Source: Branchiostoma floridae (lineage: Eukaryota > Chordata > Leptocardii > Amphioxiformes > Branchiostomatidae). From it: a stretch of 64,000 nucleotides of DNA. Positions 48,001-60,507 of the stretch are shown here, piece by piece. The position numbers were made by a program, and so were the translations under genes. Below the pieces are notes generated by a model. It saw only the letters and a program-made list of their open reading frames with translations, had not been told where the DNA came from and did not search any database. Location of the stretch: assembly GCF_000003815.2 (NCBI RefSeq), contig NC_049995.1:1290330-1354329 (forward strand), read 5' to 3'. The stretch's first letter is position 1, and every line of letters starts with the position of its first letter.

Positions 48001-51000
48001 ATCAGGTTGCCTTCCTATTGTATACAATGTAGGTTCTGTCTCTCTGCCAATGAAAGAAGGCATGAAGTCAGAAAAGATTCCAGGGCTTTTTTAAAGAAGG
48101 GTGCTGCACCCCCATGCCCTGACCATGTGCCCCCTTACCCTGGGGAGCAGATCCTCCAACAAGCATTATCATAACAATTCTGATTGACCAGGGATGCCAC
48201 TAGGTCACATGTGGCCTCAGTCTTCAACTGCTATGTGACCTGTCTGACAGTAATTTTGCCTCCCAGGAAGCCTTAGAATGATGCCCCAATTTAACTCAAA
48301 ATTGTCAAAAACTCCTGGAAGAGGAACCCCAACATCAACCCCATTCCCCGTGCTTGGTCGCTCTGCTCCATTGCAGTGTTTCGCCTTTTTTTGCAGAAAA
48401 ATCTCTGGATACCTTAAGTTTATTAGATGGCTTAAGATTTGCTCCAGTTTGTATTTTTCTCTTGTGCTTTTGTTTCTAGTCTCTATGTTAACTAACGCTT
48501 TGTTTCCTGGATTATTTCACAGATTTGAAGCACAAAAGCAGAACTCTGATGGCTACAGTCGACAGCTCCCATGATGCACCTGTATTTCCCATAATCCTGG
48601 TTGGTGTGGTCAGTGGAGTGGTCATTCTACTGGCAATGCTCCTGCTCTGTGCTGCATGTACTCAAAAGTAAGGATCAACCTATAGATGCAGTCTCCATCC
48701 CTGTGTACAGTATAATAATACATGTTGTGATAGGGAAAATATGAGTGGTATCATGGTGGTAGACAGAAGATTAATCATTATGCTAATTAGTAATATGATC
48801 TGCTGATTTGAAGACCTGTTTGTGGAACTCTCTCTAGTTAGTAATCTATGGTAATCGGCTAACTTCATTTTGCCTACCAGTGGTCAAATACCCGGATATT
48901 CATTTGTAAACAAAAACGACAATGGCTTGTTTGGGGAACAGCCTGATGGTGTTTACCATTCCTCGGATAGGACTTTAAATGGAGGTTCTGTGCAGATGTT
49001 TGAGGATAGCCACACCGCAAGCACGTAAAAGAACCCATCACACTTATCGAAAACATTAGGGGCCCTTCCCGGTGTGAGCTGCAATTGGGGCAGTTACTCT
49101 CATATTGAAGCCACTGAGTTAGCACTGAATTACAGCCTCACCTGACCCTTGCGACTGTTGTATTGAGGTCACCCGAGTTAGCGCCAAATGGCTACTGCGC
49201 ACATTTCCAATTAGCCCCCTTTTTGTAAGCTAGATACCTTGTATCGATGATAACATATCTTGGACCAACTGTGTCAAGGCTGTGAACTATATGTAATCAA
49301 AGTGATGAAGGCTGTGATGATTCAGGTTTCCATAGTGATAGATCTGTGATGATTCAGTTTTTTACAGTGATATATCTAGAGACTCTTGATCTCCTATTTG
49401 ATTGTCTGTCATTGTTATAAAGTCCTGAGTTCCTGCAGGTCCACAAACCAATCCACTGATTTTTTCCAGGCCATTTTTTTAGACTCGGGTTCTGTAAGTA
49501 ATTCTGGTTTCATAGCAGTACCCACCCCTAGGCTTCTTTAGACTAATTGCAAGTATTGATACAAAGACAAGACAATGCAGTTGTGCCGATGTTGACAGGA
49601 TATATCTTCTTGTATAGACAGGTGAGTGAGGAGGCGATCCCCACGGCTAAGGACAGCGGGATCACCATCACCAGGAGTCGCAGTCTGGTAGGGCTTTTTC
49701 TATATGATTTTAAAGATTGAAAAACACATTTTTACATTAATACAACAAAGTACATGGTTAGTACAATAAAGTTCATGCATGTGCAAGTTGTATGAAGGGT
49801 TTTTAGGAAATTGATTGTTAGTCATGATAAAACTCAATTGAACTACCCTTTGATGCAACCAGCTTTGATTGCTACTCTCCCAACCACATATTTACACTTT
49901 TATTTTTGTATCATGTACATGTAAGCTTAGATATAACAAGTACACATGCACGAGGGGAATTCAATAATTTCTTAGTCTGACACAGAAATAATGGACAACG
50001 CTCAAATTTCAGGGGTATAGCTTGCCTTTTATCAGGATCCACCAAAGTTCGAGTCATTGTGGTCATTACTTTGCAAGCAGTATCCTACTAGAAATCAATA
50101 TGAACAGAGGTCAGATACATAAGTAAAAAAAAATACTACAGCTGTATGGGTCGATTGTTATGCCACGAAATGTAGAATGACATTGTGTTCCTCATCATTT
50201 GCATATTTGGGACAAATCAATTGGTCCCTTTCCCTCCCCCTGATGTAGAATGTGGACAGCAGGAACATAGTCAGTGCTGACCAGGGGAGTCGACTGGCCG
50301 CACACGACCGGCCGGAGTCGGGAGAGCTGCTGGGCGTTGGCATGGCAACCAAGGAAAATGGAGCGGTCGGAGTTAGTGGAGCTGAAGGTCAGTTTGTCTA
50401 TAGGATGAAGTTTTTTTCACAAATTGTTTAAATTTTAAATTTACAGTAATATGCCAAAGATCATCTTGGTTTTTGTCCCCATTGCAATCGCTCGATGATC
50501 AATGTAGGTTTAAAATTTACATTTTCTAAATAGCCTAAAGAATGTTACAGTATTATTGTGGGTTTTGAAAAATGTTGCAGTAGTGATGAGCACCCAGATA
50601 GCTGGGTTTGGTTTTTGTATTTTGGATGCATGGGTGCATATATGCAAGAGGACAATCTTTATATTTCAGAGAGAGAAACTTGTTACAAGATTTGGCTTAA
50701 AAAAGGAGATTTTGAAAGTGACTATGATAGATCTACAAAAATGTTCATACATGTACATGTACCTCAGCTGTGAGTGTGTAACCTATAGCTATGTGTGGCT
50801 TGTGTACACAACAGTACATGTTGCAAGTCTTTACTTGATTCATAAGGACCTACAATATTATGAATACGTTTCCCTCTAGATGCCTAATATTAAATTATTT
50901 GCCTTGCTAAGTTAACTTAGACATGCTATGCATCAAAACTTAGTGTATGGTAAAGAACGAATGAAAATCAAATTATGTCCTCACAGATTTGTTGCCCTGT

Positions 51001-54000
51001 CAATGTTTCAAACAGTCAAGTGTTTTTTTTCCAGCTGGTGATCCTGACTGGCACAGGAAGTCCATGTCCTCAAGGAAACTACCTGAGCTTCCCACACCAC
51101 CTCCGACAGACGGTGGGAGGGAGGGCAAAGGACAGAAGAGCAGTCGGCAGGGCGAGGTTAGTGTGGTTAGAATTAATCTTCTCCTTTCATACAGATAATT
51201 CGATGTTCCCATGAACTCACACTAGTACTGTACCATTGACAGCATGTTGGACAAACACTAGATTCTCCTTTAGCTCACATCATTGCCTTCAGCAATAGTT
51301 TCTTTCCATAGAGCTCTCTCTGGAAGTTTTTCCATCCAGAATACATTTTACCTGCAATCCTTTAAAGGAGAGGATAGTTAAGGCCTTTTTTAGTTTTTAG
51401 AATGGTAGCCCTCTTGCCTTTTGTGGATGTCAGCCTTATACCTTATAAGAAAGCCTAGTCTGAGACCAGAAATTACATATGACATGTAAAACGGTCTTTC
51501 AAATTGTTTGAGAGTTGAAACCCCCAGAGTGGTAGCAGAGCGTGACACACCTGCCCCCCCCCCCCTCAGGTGACGGATACCTCGGAGCCCCAGGAGTCTC
51601 AGTACGAGTCAGCGTCCAGTCGAGGAGCGGAGGGGCCGTACGAGTCCATCCCTGACAGAAACTTCCCGTCCCAGGATGACCTGTACGAAGCAGTGAAGGA
51701 CGACGACTCTGGCGGGCGTCGCCGCGAGGCTGGGTACGCCAGGATGAGGGATGTAGAACAACAAGGGTACGGGACTAAGCCTGCTGCTTTTTTTATGCCT
51801 CTGGAAGTGCAATTGCGTGGGCCTTTCTTAACTTCATGGTCTTTTCAGTTTTCACTCTTGGGATATTCATGTACATATTACACATACTGCACACACACAT
51901 GCACACACAAACCTGCACACACACACCTATACATACACACATACCCGCACACACACACACACATGCACACACACACCTCCATAGGCACATACATTGTATC
52001 CTGACATGAACAGAAGCTACATTGCTGTATGTGTTTCTGTATTTTACTGTCAAAATAGACAAACTTCTATGGGTAAAATTATATGGTTAACTTGTTCATG
52101 TAAAGGTTGTTTGTATTGCTTTCTAATTTACCTACATGTAATCTTACCCAGTGTGGTGAGTGGTGAACTGGGCGAAACAACAGGAGCTGTTGGAGGTGCT
52201 GAATCGATTGAGCTGTCTGAGGTCGCTCCACCAGTGCCTGTTAAAAACTACGACCCCAATGACATGCTGGAGGATGGAGATGGGACAGCTCAACAGGCAG
52301 CAGCTGCAGCAGACAGCAAAAAGACCCCCGACTACACAGAAGTGACAGCTCGGGAGAGTCTGGCCAGCATCAGGCAGAGGGAGGCCGCTGCAAGTCAGGC
52401 GAATCCCAATGTGTACTATGAGGTGAGCACAAGTCAAAGGTCAAGTGTTGTGGGAACCAGCTACAATGTATTACAAACTGATGAAACTATATAGGTAATG
52501 CCCAAGGGATGGGTATTGCAATGAATTCTGGGACAGTTCCAGAATCCTCCTTTGATAATGGCAAGCAACTGACAATTACAGCACATACACTGTGATACAG
52601 CATTATTTGCACATAAATTTGTATTATGTAAATTGTAACATGTCAACTATCATAACTTTGCTGGGTATGGGAATACCATGATACTTAAAATGGTGTTATC
52701 CAGGCCTTCTCAAGAATGTCCTGAATACCTTGATATTTTAATTACCGATGACACATGATCTCTTTCAGTGTGCCAGTATTAGGTAAGGTAAGCAAAATTC
52801 GGAGAGTTGACTATGTAAGAAAATGGTATCCATGCATTTTATTCATTTTTGCACCGTAGTACTACACATGTTTTTTAAGTGTAATTAAGTGTCACTAAGT
52901 TACATGTAAGTGTGGTACAACAATTCAGAATGATAATGTACTGTTCTTAGGTTCAGGATAATGTGTACGCCCAGGTGGACAACGGCACCACCCCGTCAGG
53001 AAGCACTGCTGCCCCGTCCCCTCTGTCAACCCCCCCACCCCTGCCAGATGCACACCCCCCAGGGAGGAGCAGTCTGTCCCCGGCCCCAGGTGGACGACCC
53101 CCTGCCCTGAGGACCACAGCACCAGATAACATCCACCTCCACCTGCCTGACCCTGGCAGGAACTCCGCTGCATCAGGTCAGTCGAACCCTGGAAATACAA
53201 TACCACAGCCATGATATTGTTCCATATCTGACGAACAGTACATTGAGAATAAATGTGGTGTATTCCACATCACCTGACATATCCATCTGTAGGTATTATT
53301 GTCGGATGGCCAGCGGGAGGGCTGTGATAGAGCAGGGGGAATATACTGTGTTGTATTCTTGTTATTACCCATATAAGGCATACATTGCAATGCAAAAATG
53401 CACCAGAGGCTGATAGAATTTGGTATTCTCTCACAAAAAATTGCAACAACATCAACTCAGCAGCGGTTCATGAGGGGCACACGAAATGTGTGAATGTGAC
53501 AAGTTATGGCCCGGTCCGGTACACCCGTATCAAACATTTTCGCGTCACAGGTATGACATAAAGTATTTAGATACAGACCAGTCTAGAACATCATGTACAA
53601 ATGTATTGCTGTTTCTCTGCTGTGTATACTGTTTGTTGTAGTGCAGTATCTTATTGGTGTGTTCTTCATACTTCCAGAGATCAATTGATGAAATATCGTA
53701 TTTGGTGCTAACAGTAACTACACGTACTCTTCCAGACATGCGGGACTATGAAGAGATCAATGACATGCCCACAGCAGCTCCCCCTACTGACCTGTATGAA
53801 ACTGTAGGAGACAGCATGGATCAGCCTACAGCAGCTGTTGTCAGCAGGCCTGCTGGTACAGCTGGACAGGCTGTTTATGCCAAGGTAAGCTGGTAAAACT
53901 CCCAGTGTTTAATGCCTCAAACTTGTATGTACATTATTACATAGAATAGACTTGACTATTAGGCATTCTAGGATTCAAACTGGTAGTAACATGTCATACT

Positions 54001-55226
54001 GACACCAGTAGCTGTCAGTTTGTGCTAGTGACAGCTACAAGCATCTGCAGAATGCAGCTACATTCATCTGTCACAGGTGCTTCTCATCCTAGAGAATATC
54101 AAACCATATTTAAATTGAGTTAGCTCCTATCAACAATGGAATGTTGTAATATCACGTCATATCTTGTCTGAGTACTCAATCAAAGTTGCTTGTTTTTGTT
54201 ATATAAAACTTATTAATGTATTTTACAACTGCCTTGGTTGACTGAATTCATATTTATTTTGGATGCCTTTCTGATATCGTACATAATGTGGTTCTACTTT
54301 ACATATGCTATGATATGACATCTGGAATGATGAATATGTCAGTGATGACAGCATTTGTTCACCTGTCAACTGTCTGCCCATTTATCAGATAAACAAAGAG
54401 CGCAGCAAATCAACCAAAGAGGGACAAGATGTGCCAAAGCCTCAGGCAAGTTTCCCTGGAGAATAATTTGAATTGTCATTCAGACCTATATTGTATTTGT
54501 ACATTCTTTTAAATACATGAATTGATTTGGAAGCAAAGATTTTAATATTTTTTTATGATTTTAATGTTGATTTCTTTACAGGACAGAGGTACCAAAGCAC
54601 ACACCATCCACGCTGTGGACCAGCACTCTCTGCAGGCATCCTTGGGCGTGGCAGGGTCACAGGTCAATGAACTCTATGCACAGGTCAACAAGTCCAGCCG
54701 AAAGAGCCAGAAAGCATCTAGTGGACATGGCAGTGAGGTAGAACCCCCCTATAGTAAAGTGAAAGAATCCACTGGGGGAGCTGGTGCAGAACTACCTTAC
54801 AGCAGGGTGAAGGAACCTGTGGGGGGTGGTCAGGTGGAACCCCCCTACAGTAGAGTAAAGGATGGCGCCAATTCTACAGGGCAGGAGGGGGCGACGAGCA
54901 ACCTTGTGGATGCAATGGATGATGGGTATGCCACCCTGAAGGATCCACAGGGCATGGGCACTAGAGCTGGCCAGGATAGTATCCCATCAGCCCCTGGTGG
55001 GCAGCTGGGCAGAATTACTATTGTAGCGGAGGGGGAAGACCTGGAGGGTTACGAGAACCTGGGGGACTGGCAACCTGATGCAGTTATACCAAAGGATCAG
55101 CAGGGGGCATCGCCAGGTCAGCGCAAACTTGGCGAAACCTTCTGGCAGAAGGCTGAACATTTGTACGACGAAATCCCGCAGACCAAGGCAGAAGACGAGG
55201 ATCTCATCCCCACCACCGAGTTGTGA
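45004..55226 (+). CDS. PAG1: PAG1/Cbp-like transmembrane adaptor with a multi-tyrosine cytoplasmic tail
   Basis: Thirteen exons: 45004-45110, 46819-46951, 47880-47961, 48523-48667, 49618-49687, 50249-50387, 51035-51156, 51570-51766, 52152-52422, 52951-53176, 53736-53884, 54389-54445 and 54582-55226. All phases agree, giving 780 residues. Residues 1-24 look like a signal peptide. A ~100-residue ectodomain includes a TPGHSPGHTPGH repeat. Transmembrane segment ~129-149 is followed by CAAC (150-153), a palmitoylation-type CxxC. The tail has SRKLPELPTPPP, EGPYESIPD, DLYEAVKD, APPVPVK (357-363), DYTEV, VYAQV, DYEEI, LYETV, ELYAQVNK (Tyr598), three PYS(K/R)V, GYATL, GYENL and LYDEI, ending TTEL, a class I PDZ ligand. 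Vertebrate PAG1 is a raft adaptor that recruits Csk through YSSV and binds EBP50 by its C-terminus; APPVPVK and the GPYE/LYE(A/T)VK motifs match it. Exon 2 is the least certain. Confidence 0.88.
45430..45640. repeat. (CA)n-rich microsatellite region
   Basis: CA runs interspersed with ATACACATG and GCACGC in the first intron of the PAG1-like gene. Confidence 0.9.
46301..46503. mobile_element. MITE with CTGTAAATGCA ends, copy 2
   Basis: Same ends and internal blocks as 2896-3103, 203 bp, with intact TA on both sides (46299-46300 and 46504-46505). It lies in intron 1 of the PAG1-like gene. Confidence 0.92.
47208..47392 (+). mobile_element. CAGGGCTC-ended element, copy 2
   Basis: Begins CAGGGCTCGAAATAC and ends TTTCAAGCCCTG. 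It is flanked by ATTTT on both sides (47203-47207 and 47393-47397), a 5-bp direct repeat. The interior is made of iterated GTGCAGGTA / TACCTGCAC motifs. It has no coding capacity. The ends look hAT-like, but the 5-bp duplication is not the usual 8 bp. Confidence 0.85.
49020..49215 (+). mobile_element. SINE tail, duplicated
   Basis: GCACGTAAAAGAACCCATCA, CATATTGAAGCCACTGAGTT and then a second tail GTTGTATTGAGGTCACCCGA with TTAGCGCCAAATGGC. Two tail units stand in tandem, in an intron of the PAG1-like gene. Confidence 0.75.
51880..51978. repeat. (CA)n microsatellite
   Basis: CACACA runs with short interruptions in an intron of the PAG1-like gene. Confidence 0.95.
53245..53570 (+). repeat. GAATAC..TGGTGTATTCC repeat, copy 2
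   Basis: Contains ATGTGGTGTATTCCACATCA CCTGA, ACTGTGTTGTATTCTTGTTA, AATGCACCAGAGGCTGATAG and CGGTCCGGTACACCCGTAT ending GGTATGACATAAA. Same order as 37105-37665. Intronic. Confidence 0.75.
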
Positions 55227-58172
55227 AGGTCAAACAACAACAGTCTTGAAGGTCACTACAACACCAAACACTCTGTCATACCAAAAATATGTCCAAAATA
55301 TCTCCAGCTCATATCAATAGTGGTACAGTCACGCAAACTTATGCGGGATTGCACTGAATGGTGTAATTTTGCAAAAGGCATTTTGCATACTCATGCCAAT
55401 TGGTGCCAGCTTGTTGCCTGAAATTTCAATTTCCAATGGTTTGTATCTGCTTTGGAGCCCAAACTGATAATATGTCTTCTGTGGTTACGTAATACATTTT
55501 TTCGCAGGTAACTGTGACCACAACCAGCGCAATTTGATGCAGTCCATTGAGCTACCTACTTTCCTGCTGGGTTACCTAATAAGGTAGATCTCTGGCCATG
55601 TCTGTCTTTGGCACATTCTGCACTGTTAGATGGCCAGGAGCAAAATGATCTTTGCTTACAGTCTTCCTTAGGATATCTAAATGTCTTGTGTGTTGCACAG
55701 AAGTTACTGATTAGCAACTGGGCATTGCCTTGCATCTAACTTAGTAAATTTTGATAACATGTCTGCTCAGCAAGTTACTAATCATGCTATCATAATAGTA
55801 ATTGACTGAAGATCAGCATAGCAATTATTGGACTTAGTCTAGGTATTGACTCTTCCCCTCGGACCTGTCAGCAAGTTAACACTTTTCTTCTTAATAGGTT
55901 GAGATAACGATGCCAAATATTGCCTCCTTGCTAGCACTGTGTTAGAAATAATGACATGAGATGCCTCATGTAGGTGCTAGCTGTCTTCTTGCTGTGATAG
56001 ACGAATGATAAAACTTTTGGTTAAGCTGCTTAGCATCAATCTAGGGAAGACATGCTAGACAAAGTTATTTTATAATATCTAGCAAATGCTGCTCCAGTCA
56101 CTGCCAAGATCTAGCCAAGCACATACTCTTAGCTTTAGCTTGTAGCCCATGACAAGGTATCTGCCACAGTAACAGTCGAGCGGATTGCTTCAATTCCAAA
56201 AAAAAGTATTTGGATAACGACTATGATTATACAATAAATTGAGAAGTAACTTAAAAGTTACATTTGTACTACAGTTTTAACAGTGATGTGATACTTATTC
56301 TTAAGATGCTCAATAAAGACAGTTCTAGAGGTTTGTGGGGGGTTTAGGCTTACTGCACAATATACAATGTGTTTTACTGAATTGCTAAATGGACTTTGAA
56401 TTACATGTTTTGAAATACCCAAAAGCAGACTATGACTCTATTGTATTTACCACAAATACTCCAGTGCTGTTAAAAGTACATTGGTGTTCAGACTGCTGCA
56501 ATGCATCAAGATGCATAAGGTATCAGAGAATGTATTGTCGGACACTTTAGATATACCCACATGTATTAGGAACTTTGGGATTGATATCTAGTTACTTGTC
56601 TGACAGGGCTGCAGTCCATTGGATCCCAGTCTTTACATTCTTTTTGCTACATTTGTTTTGTGCTTGTGAAAACTGAATTTTCAACCTGTTAGAGAATGAT
56701 TATCATCATGTACAAGTGTTTGTGTGATTGATCTCCTGTATTGCCTGCTTTTTGCTTCAGTTTTTGTTTTTATTAAGTCTGTAGTGAGAGGAACGTATGA
56801 AATAGAAATGCTCACAACAGAAAACAAGGTCATTATTATTTTGTTTACACGTTGTTAGCACTTCTTTACAATACTTCTTTCCAGATCTTATGATTTTATT
56901 GTGTGTCAGTTTAACAGGATGGTATTGAAGCATGGGTTTTAAAACCACTACAAACTACTTATTGCATCTTGGGAGATGCATCATTTCAGACAATATAGAT
57001 ATATAGATTGGGGAGAGATAGTGAGGAGGGTGCAAAAGTTAGTACGGCAGTGTTGATACTGCATTGCAATGCTAAAGCTTGTAAGCTGTTACTGTAACAG
57101 TAGCTCCCAGGAAAGTAATTTTTTAATGGTATTCAACAATTTTACTGAAATGTTATTCTTGGCAGCTTACATGTGAATATTCATACTATATTTAGCCACC
57201 AAAGATATGCATGTGTTTGTTATGCAATGATATGTTTATATGATGTAGATGATTATTAATATTGACCAGTGTCACTTTTGTATTAGCCATGGTCTGAGAT
57301 TATGCTTGATGAACTCTAGATCTAATAGTGTGTTAAACTTCAACTCCCATAATACATTAAGACTGTCATAATTTTTCTTAGATCTTGAAATTTAAAGACA
57401 ATTCTGCATCAGTAATCCTGGTGAATGCACACTTGAGATGGCCTCAATAAGACTTTTGAAAATATGTGACAGTCTTAGGGTATCCGGTGGAGTTTCAAGT
57501 CTTATAAAGAGTTGAATTTACAAATGTCTGATTCAGTACATGTTCTTAGTTGTGGTACACATGTAGTTAGAACGTATGTACTCCCAGAGATTTGCTAGAC
57601 CTACAGCATTGCTGAATACATTTTACAACATAGGATTTCTGTGACACACTAAAAAGCCAATCTAAGTGAAATTTTATGAAGCATAGAAAATGTTTGGCTT
57701 ATTTCTTTTCCGCAGTGCTATCAGTATGGCATATTCCAACTTTCTTCATGCTGATTTTTATAAGCCAAGTTTCACTGAGGCTAGAATGAAGTAAGCTTGG
57801 GCAGCTTTCATATATTCATACAAATGTAGGTCTTGAGTTGCATTGACCCTACCATAGTGCTCTAAGCTTATGATGTACAAAATAACATGTTGCTCTGTTT
57901 CACAGTGTAATTTTGTAACACAGAATATCTTACTTAACGGAGTAGGAATGAAGTCATATATTGCTGATTCTATTGATTTAAACCTTTCTATAGGATAAGA
58001 ATCATGGCAATTGTAGTTGGCAATGCCTCCTGGCTGGGGCCTTACTACAACTTGTTCTGTAGGAAACAGTAACTATTGAAGCATCTTTGTCCCGAGAGGG
58101 TGCAAATCTTGTGTATATTTGGTTCTGCTATAGGCTGTATATGTATCAGAGAGATTATCATTTTATAATAAA
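55227..58172 (+). other. PAG1: Likely long 3' UTR of the PAG1-like gene
   Basis: About 2.9 kb of AT-rich sequence free of recognisable repeats, which contrasts with the introns. Poly(A) hexamers AATAAA occur at 56312-56317 and 58167-58172. The repeat-free character suggests transcript sequence, but nothing else proves it. Confidence 0.45.
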
Positions 58173-58224
58173 CTATACAAGACAATGAAGAGTTGAATGT
58201 GTTCTATAGACACGCACAATTATG

Positions 58225-58410
58225 TATCATGCAGTCTAAACTGCATCATGTTTGGTGTAAGCATTTGACTCTGAATCTAGAGGTCCTGAGTTTGATATAT
58301 ATACCCGCCGTGCCCCCGACGTTGTGCCCTTGGGAAAGGCACTTAGCACAACTTTCCTTACTTCAACCAGGTGTAAAAATGGGTACCTGACTTCAGTCGG
58401 GAAGGTAAAA
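58225..58410 (+). mobile_element. tRNA-headed SINE, 5' half
   Basis: A worn tRNA-like head (GTGTAAGCATTTGACTCTGA, GAGGTCCTGAGTTTGATAT) is followed by TTGTGCCCTTGGGAAAGGCA, ACTTTCCTTACTTCAACCAG and GGGTACCTGACTTCAGTCGG. Confidence 0.8.
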
Positions 58411-58679
58411 CAACAACAAAAGAAGACCTTTACCTTACGTCTGTACTGTGTATGTGGCACTCTTTTTTATAAGTTATTAACTTGAGTGCAGTGCCACATT
58501 GTCCTCGTCAGTCTGAAAGCAAATAGAAAAAAAAGTGCCAAAAGTGGTATAGTTTTAGTTTTTTATAATTGTTAAAATTATATCCTGGGAAAGGGATGCA
58601 CACTTCAATCATTTATTACACCCCCCTGGTACGGCACACCAGGAGAACATCATAGTCACACAAGTCTTGTATTGTGCAC

Positions 58680-59146
58680 GTCACCACTTGATAGACACCA
58701 ATGTCCCAGGTTACACCAGATGGAATATACCGGTATAAAACTGGTTTTTCCTATTGGACCAGGCAGGAAAAAAACGGACCTGAAAAAAATCGGTGACCGG
58801 ATGTTAGACCTATTGGGAAAAAGAACACATTATATGATCAGGAATTTACACGTTTTAGGGCTTACTTGTTGAAGCAAATAACAAGAGCGAAGTAGAGTAG
58901 AGTCTATAGTCATTTGTACCAAGTTTCACAGCCAATCGTACAGGGGAAGATAGCCTTGTAGGATTTTATAATGCCAAATGGAGTCGAATACATGAAACAG
59001 ATTTTTTTGTACTTTGAAATGGACCATAAAAAAGTGTTTTGATTATCGTCCGTTCACTAGTTCTCACCTACTGAATCAGGTCCGGACCGGGACCTAATCC
59101 TCTGGACCTGAACCGGATTTTCTGTACCGGTACCCACCCCTACTAG
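58680..59146. mobile_element. Possible hAT-type fragment (ACCGGTACCCACCCCTA end)
   Basis: The right part reads CTGGACCTGAACCGGATTTT, then GTACCGGTACCCACCCCTAC. The interior has GGACCAGGCAGG and repeated GGACCTGA. The TAGGGGTGGG end resembles hAT-type inverted repeats. The left end is not defined. Confidence 0.35.
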
Positions 59147-60507
59147 CTACTATTGATTACCAGTTCATCCATCTGATATATGCACCATTTATGCACCAAA
59201 CATAATACTTAGGAACTCAGTCTGGTTTGTTCACTGGACAAGTTTAATAGTTTCGACATCAGCAGTGCAGGTTGATTGCCATCAGCTCGATCGTCTACAG
59301 CCAGAACTGACCAAATAAAATACAAGGCACAGAGTGCAGCTTTACCTTATCATATATCAACACAGTTAGGCACGTCACGGTGTTTTCCATACCAACACAT
59401 GCATGTACTTACGATCATGCTATCTGCAGTGTGCCGACATGCATTAACCATTTTCCTGCCGACTTCTGTCATAGGGGAATGGATTATATGTAACTAATGG
59501 ATTCGTACATGTAAGATACAAGACTCTAATGTTTACCACCATACAGTTACATTTCTCAGCCACAGAATTATCTACATCGATCATCGATACAAGAGACAGA
59601 CATGTTGACAGACGAACTCAGTGTGTCAAATCTGGAATGATCACAGTTGTTACTTTGTTTTTCTAACCTTTTGGAATATCAACTGTATTTCAAGAACACC
59701 CCTCAAATGTAGCTCTCACAAGATTGTTTCATATCTAGTAATTTAAGTTTGCTTTAAACAGTTTGCTAGTATACATGTATATTTGCCCATGACTGCAGTG
59801 ATGTTTCCAGGTTTGACTGGTCACAAGGTTAGAGGTAGCAAACCTGACTCTAAATTGCATGGAACCTTCAAGGATGAATTGTAGTACTAATAAAGGCTTT
59901 CTCCAACAAAATATTTGAACCCACACATGTAACTTGCACAATTATGAAACAACGATGTCTACTTAAACTACAAAATGAAGAATTAAAAAGAAAGAGCTGT
60001 TCATAGGAAGCCTGATAAAACTTATTCTAGAATGGGTGTACATGTAAGCTCATGGCTACATATTAAAAATATACTATTTTCCCACAATAACCACTAACAT
60101 TGGGGTATTCAGCTTGGTTTAACATATATCATTATGGATGGTTGTCAGTGATGTTGTGATAGTTATTAAGCAGTTTTCATAGAAAGTAATTATTGTCATA
60201 AACTTCTCATGATCATAAAGAAACTGTAGCAGTATTACAAAACAGCACATGGATGAATTCCTGCCTAGAATTTCACAGCTATATATATATATGCAATGTA
60301 GTATTATCTGAATTGATTACCTAATTGTATCTTAATTGCAAACTATCATGGCCATATGAGAAGCTTATACAAATGGAATGTGACTCATACAAAAAGTAGC
60401 TTAGAAAACACAAACATGAGAAGACACAATAATGGACAAATAAAACTGCCTAAAAATGTGGCATGCATCAAAACTAAAAGGAGGGGCTCCTGAAGGGGTG
60501 GACCAGT
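59147..60507. other. Intergenic or 3' UTR of the minus-strand gene; nothing recognised
   Basis: AT-rich sequence with short open frames lacking domain signal. It includes a short (TA)n at about 60282. Some of it is probably the 3' UTR of the gene ending at 60508. Confidence 0.5.
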
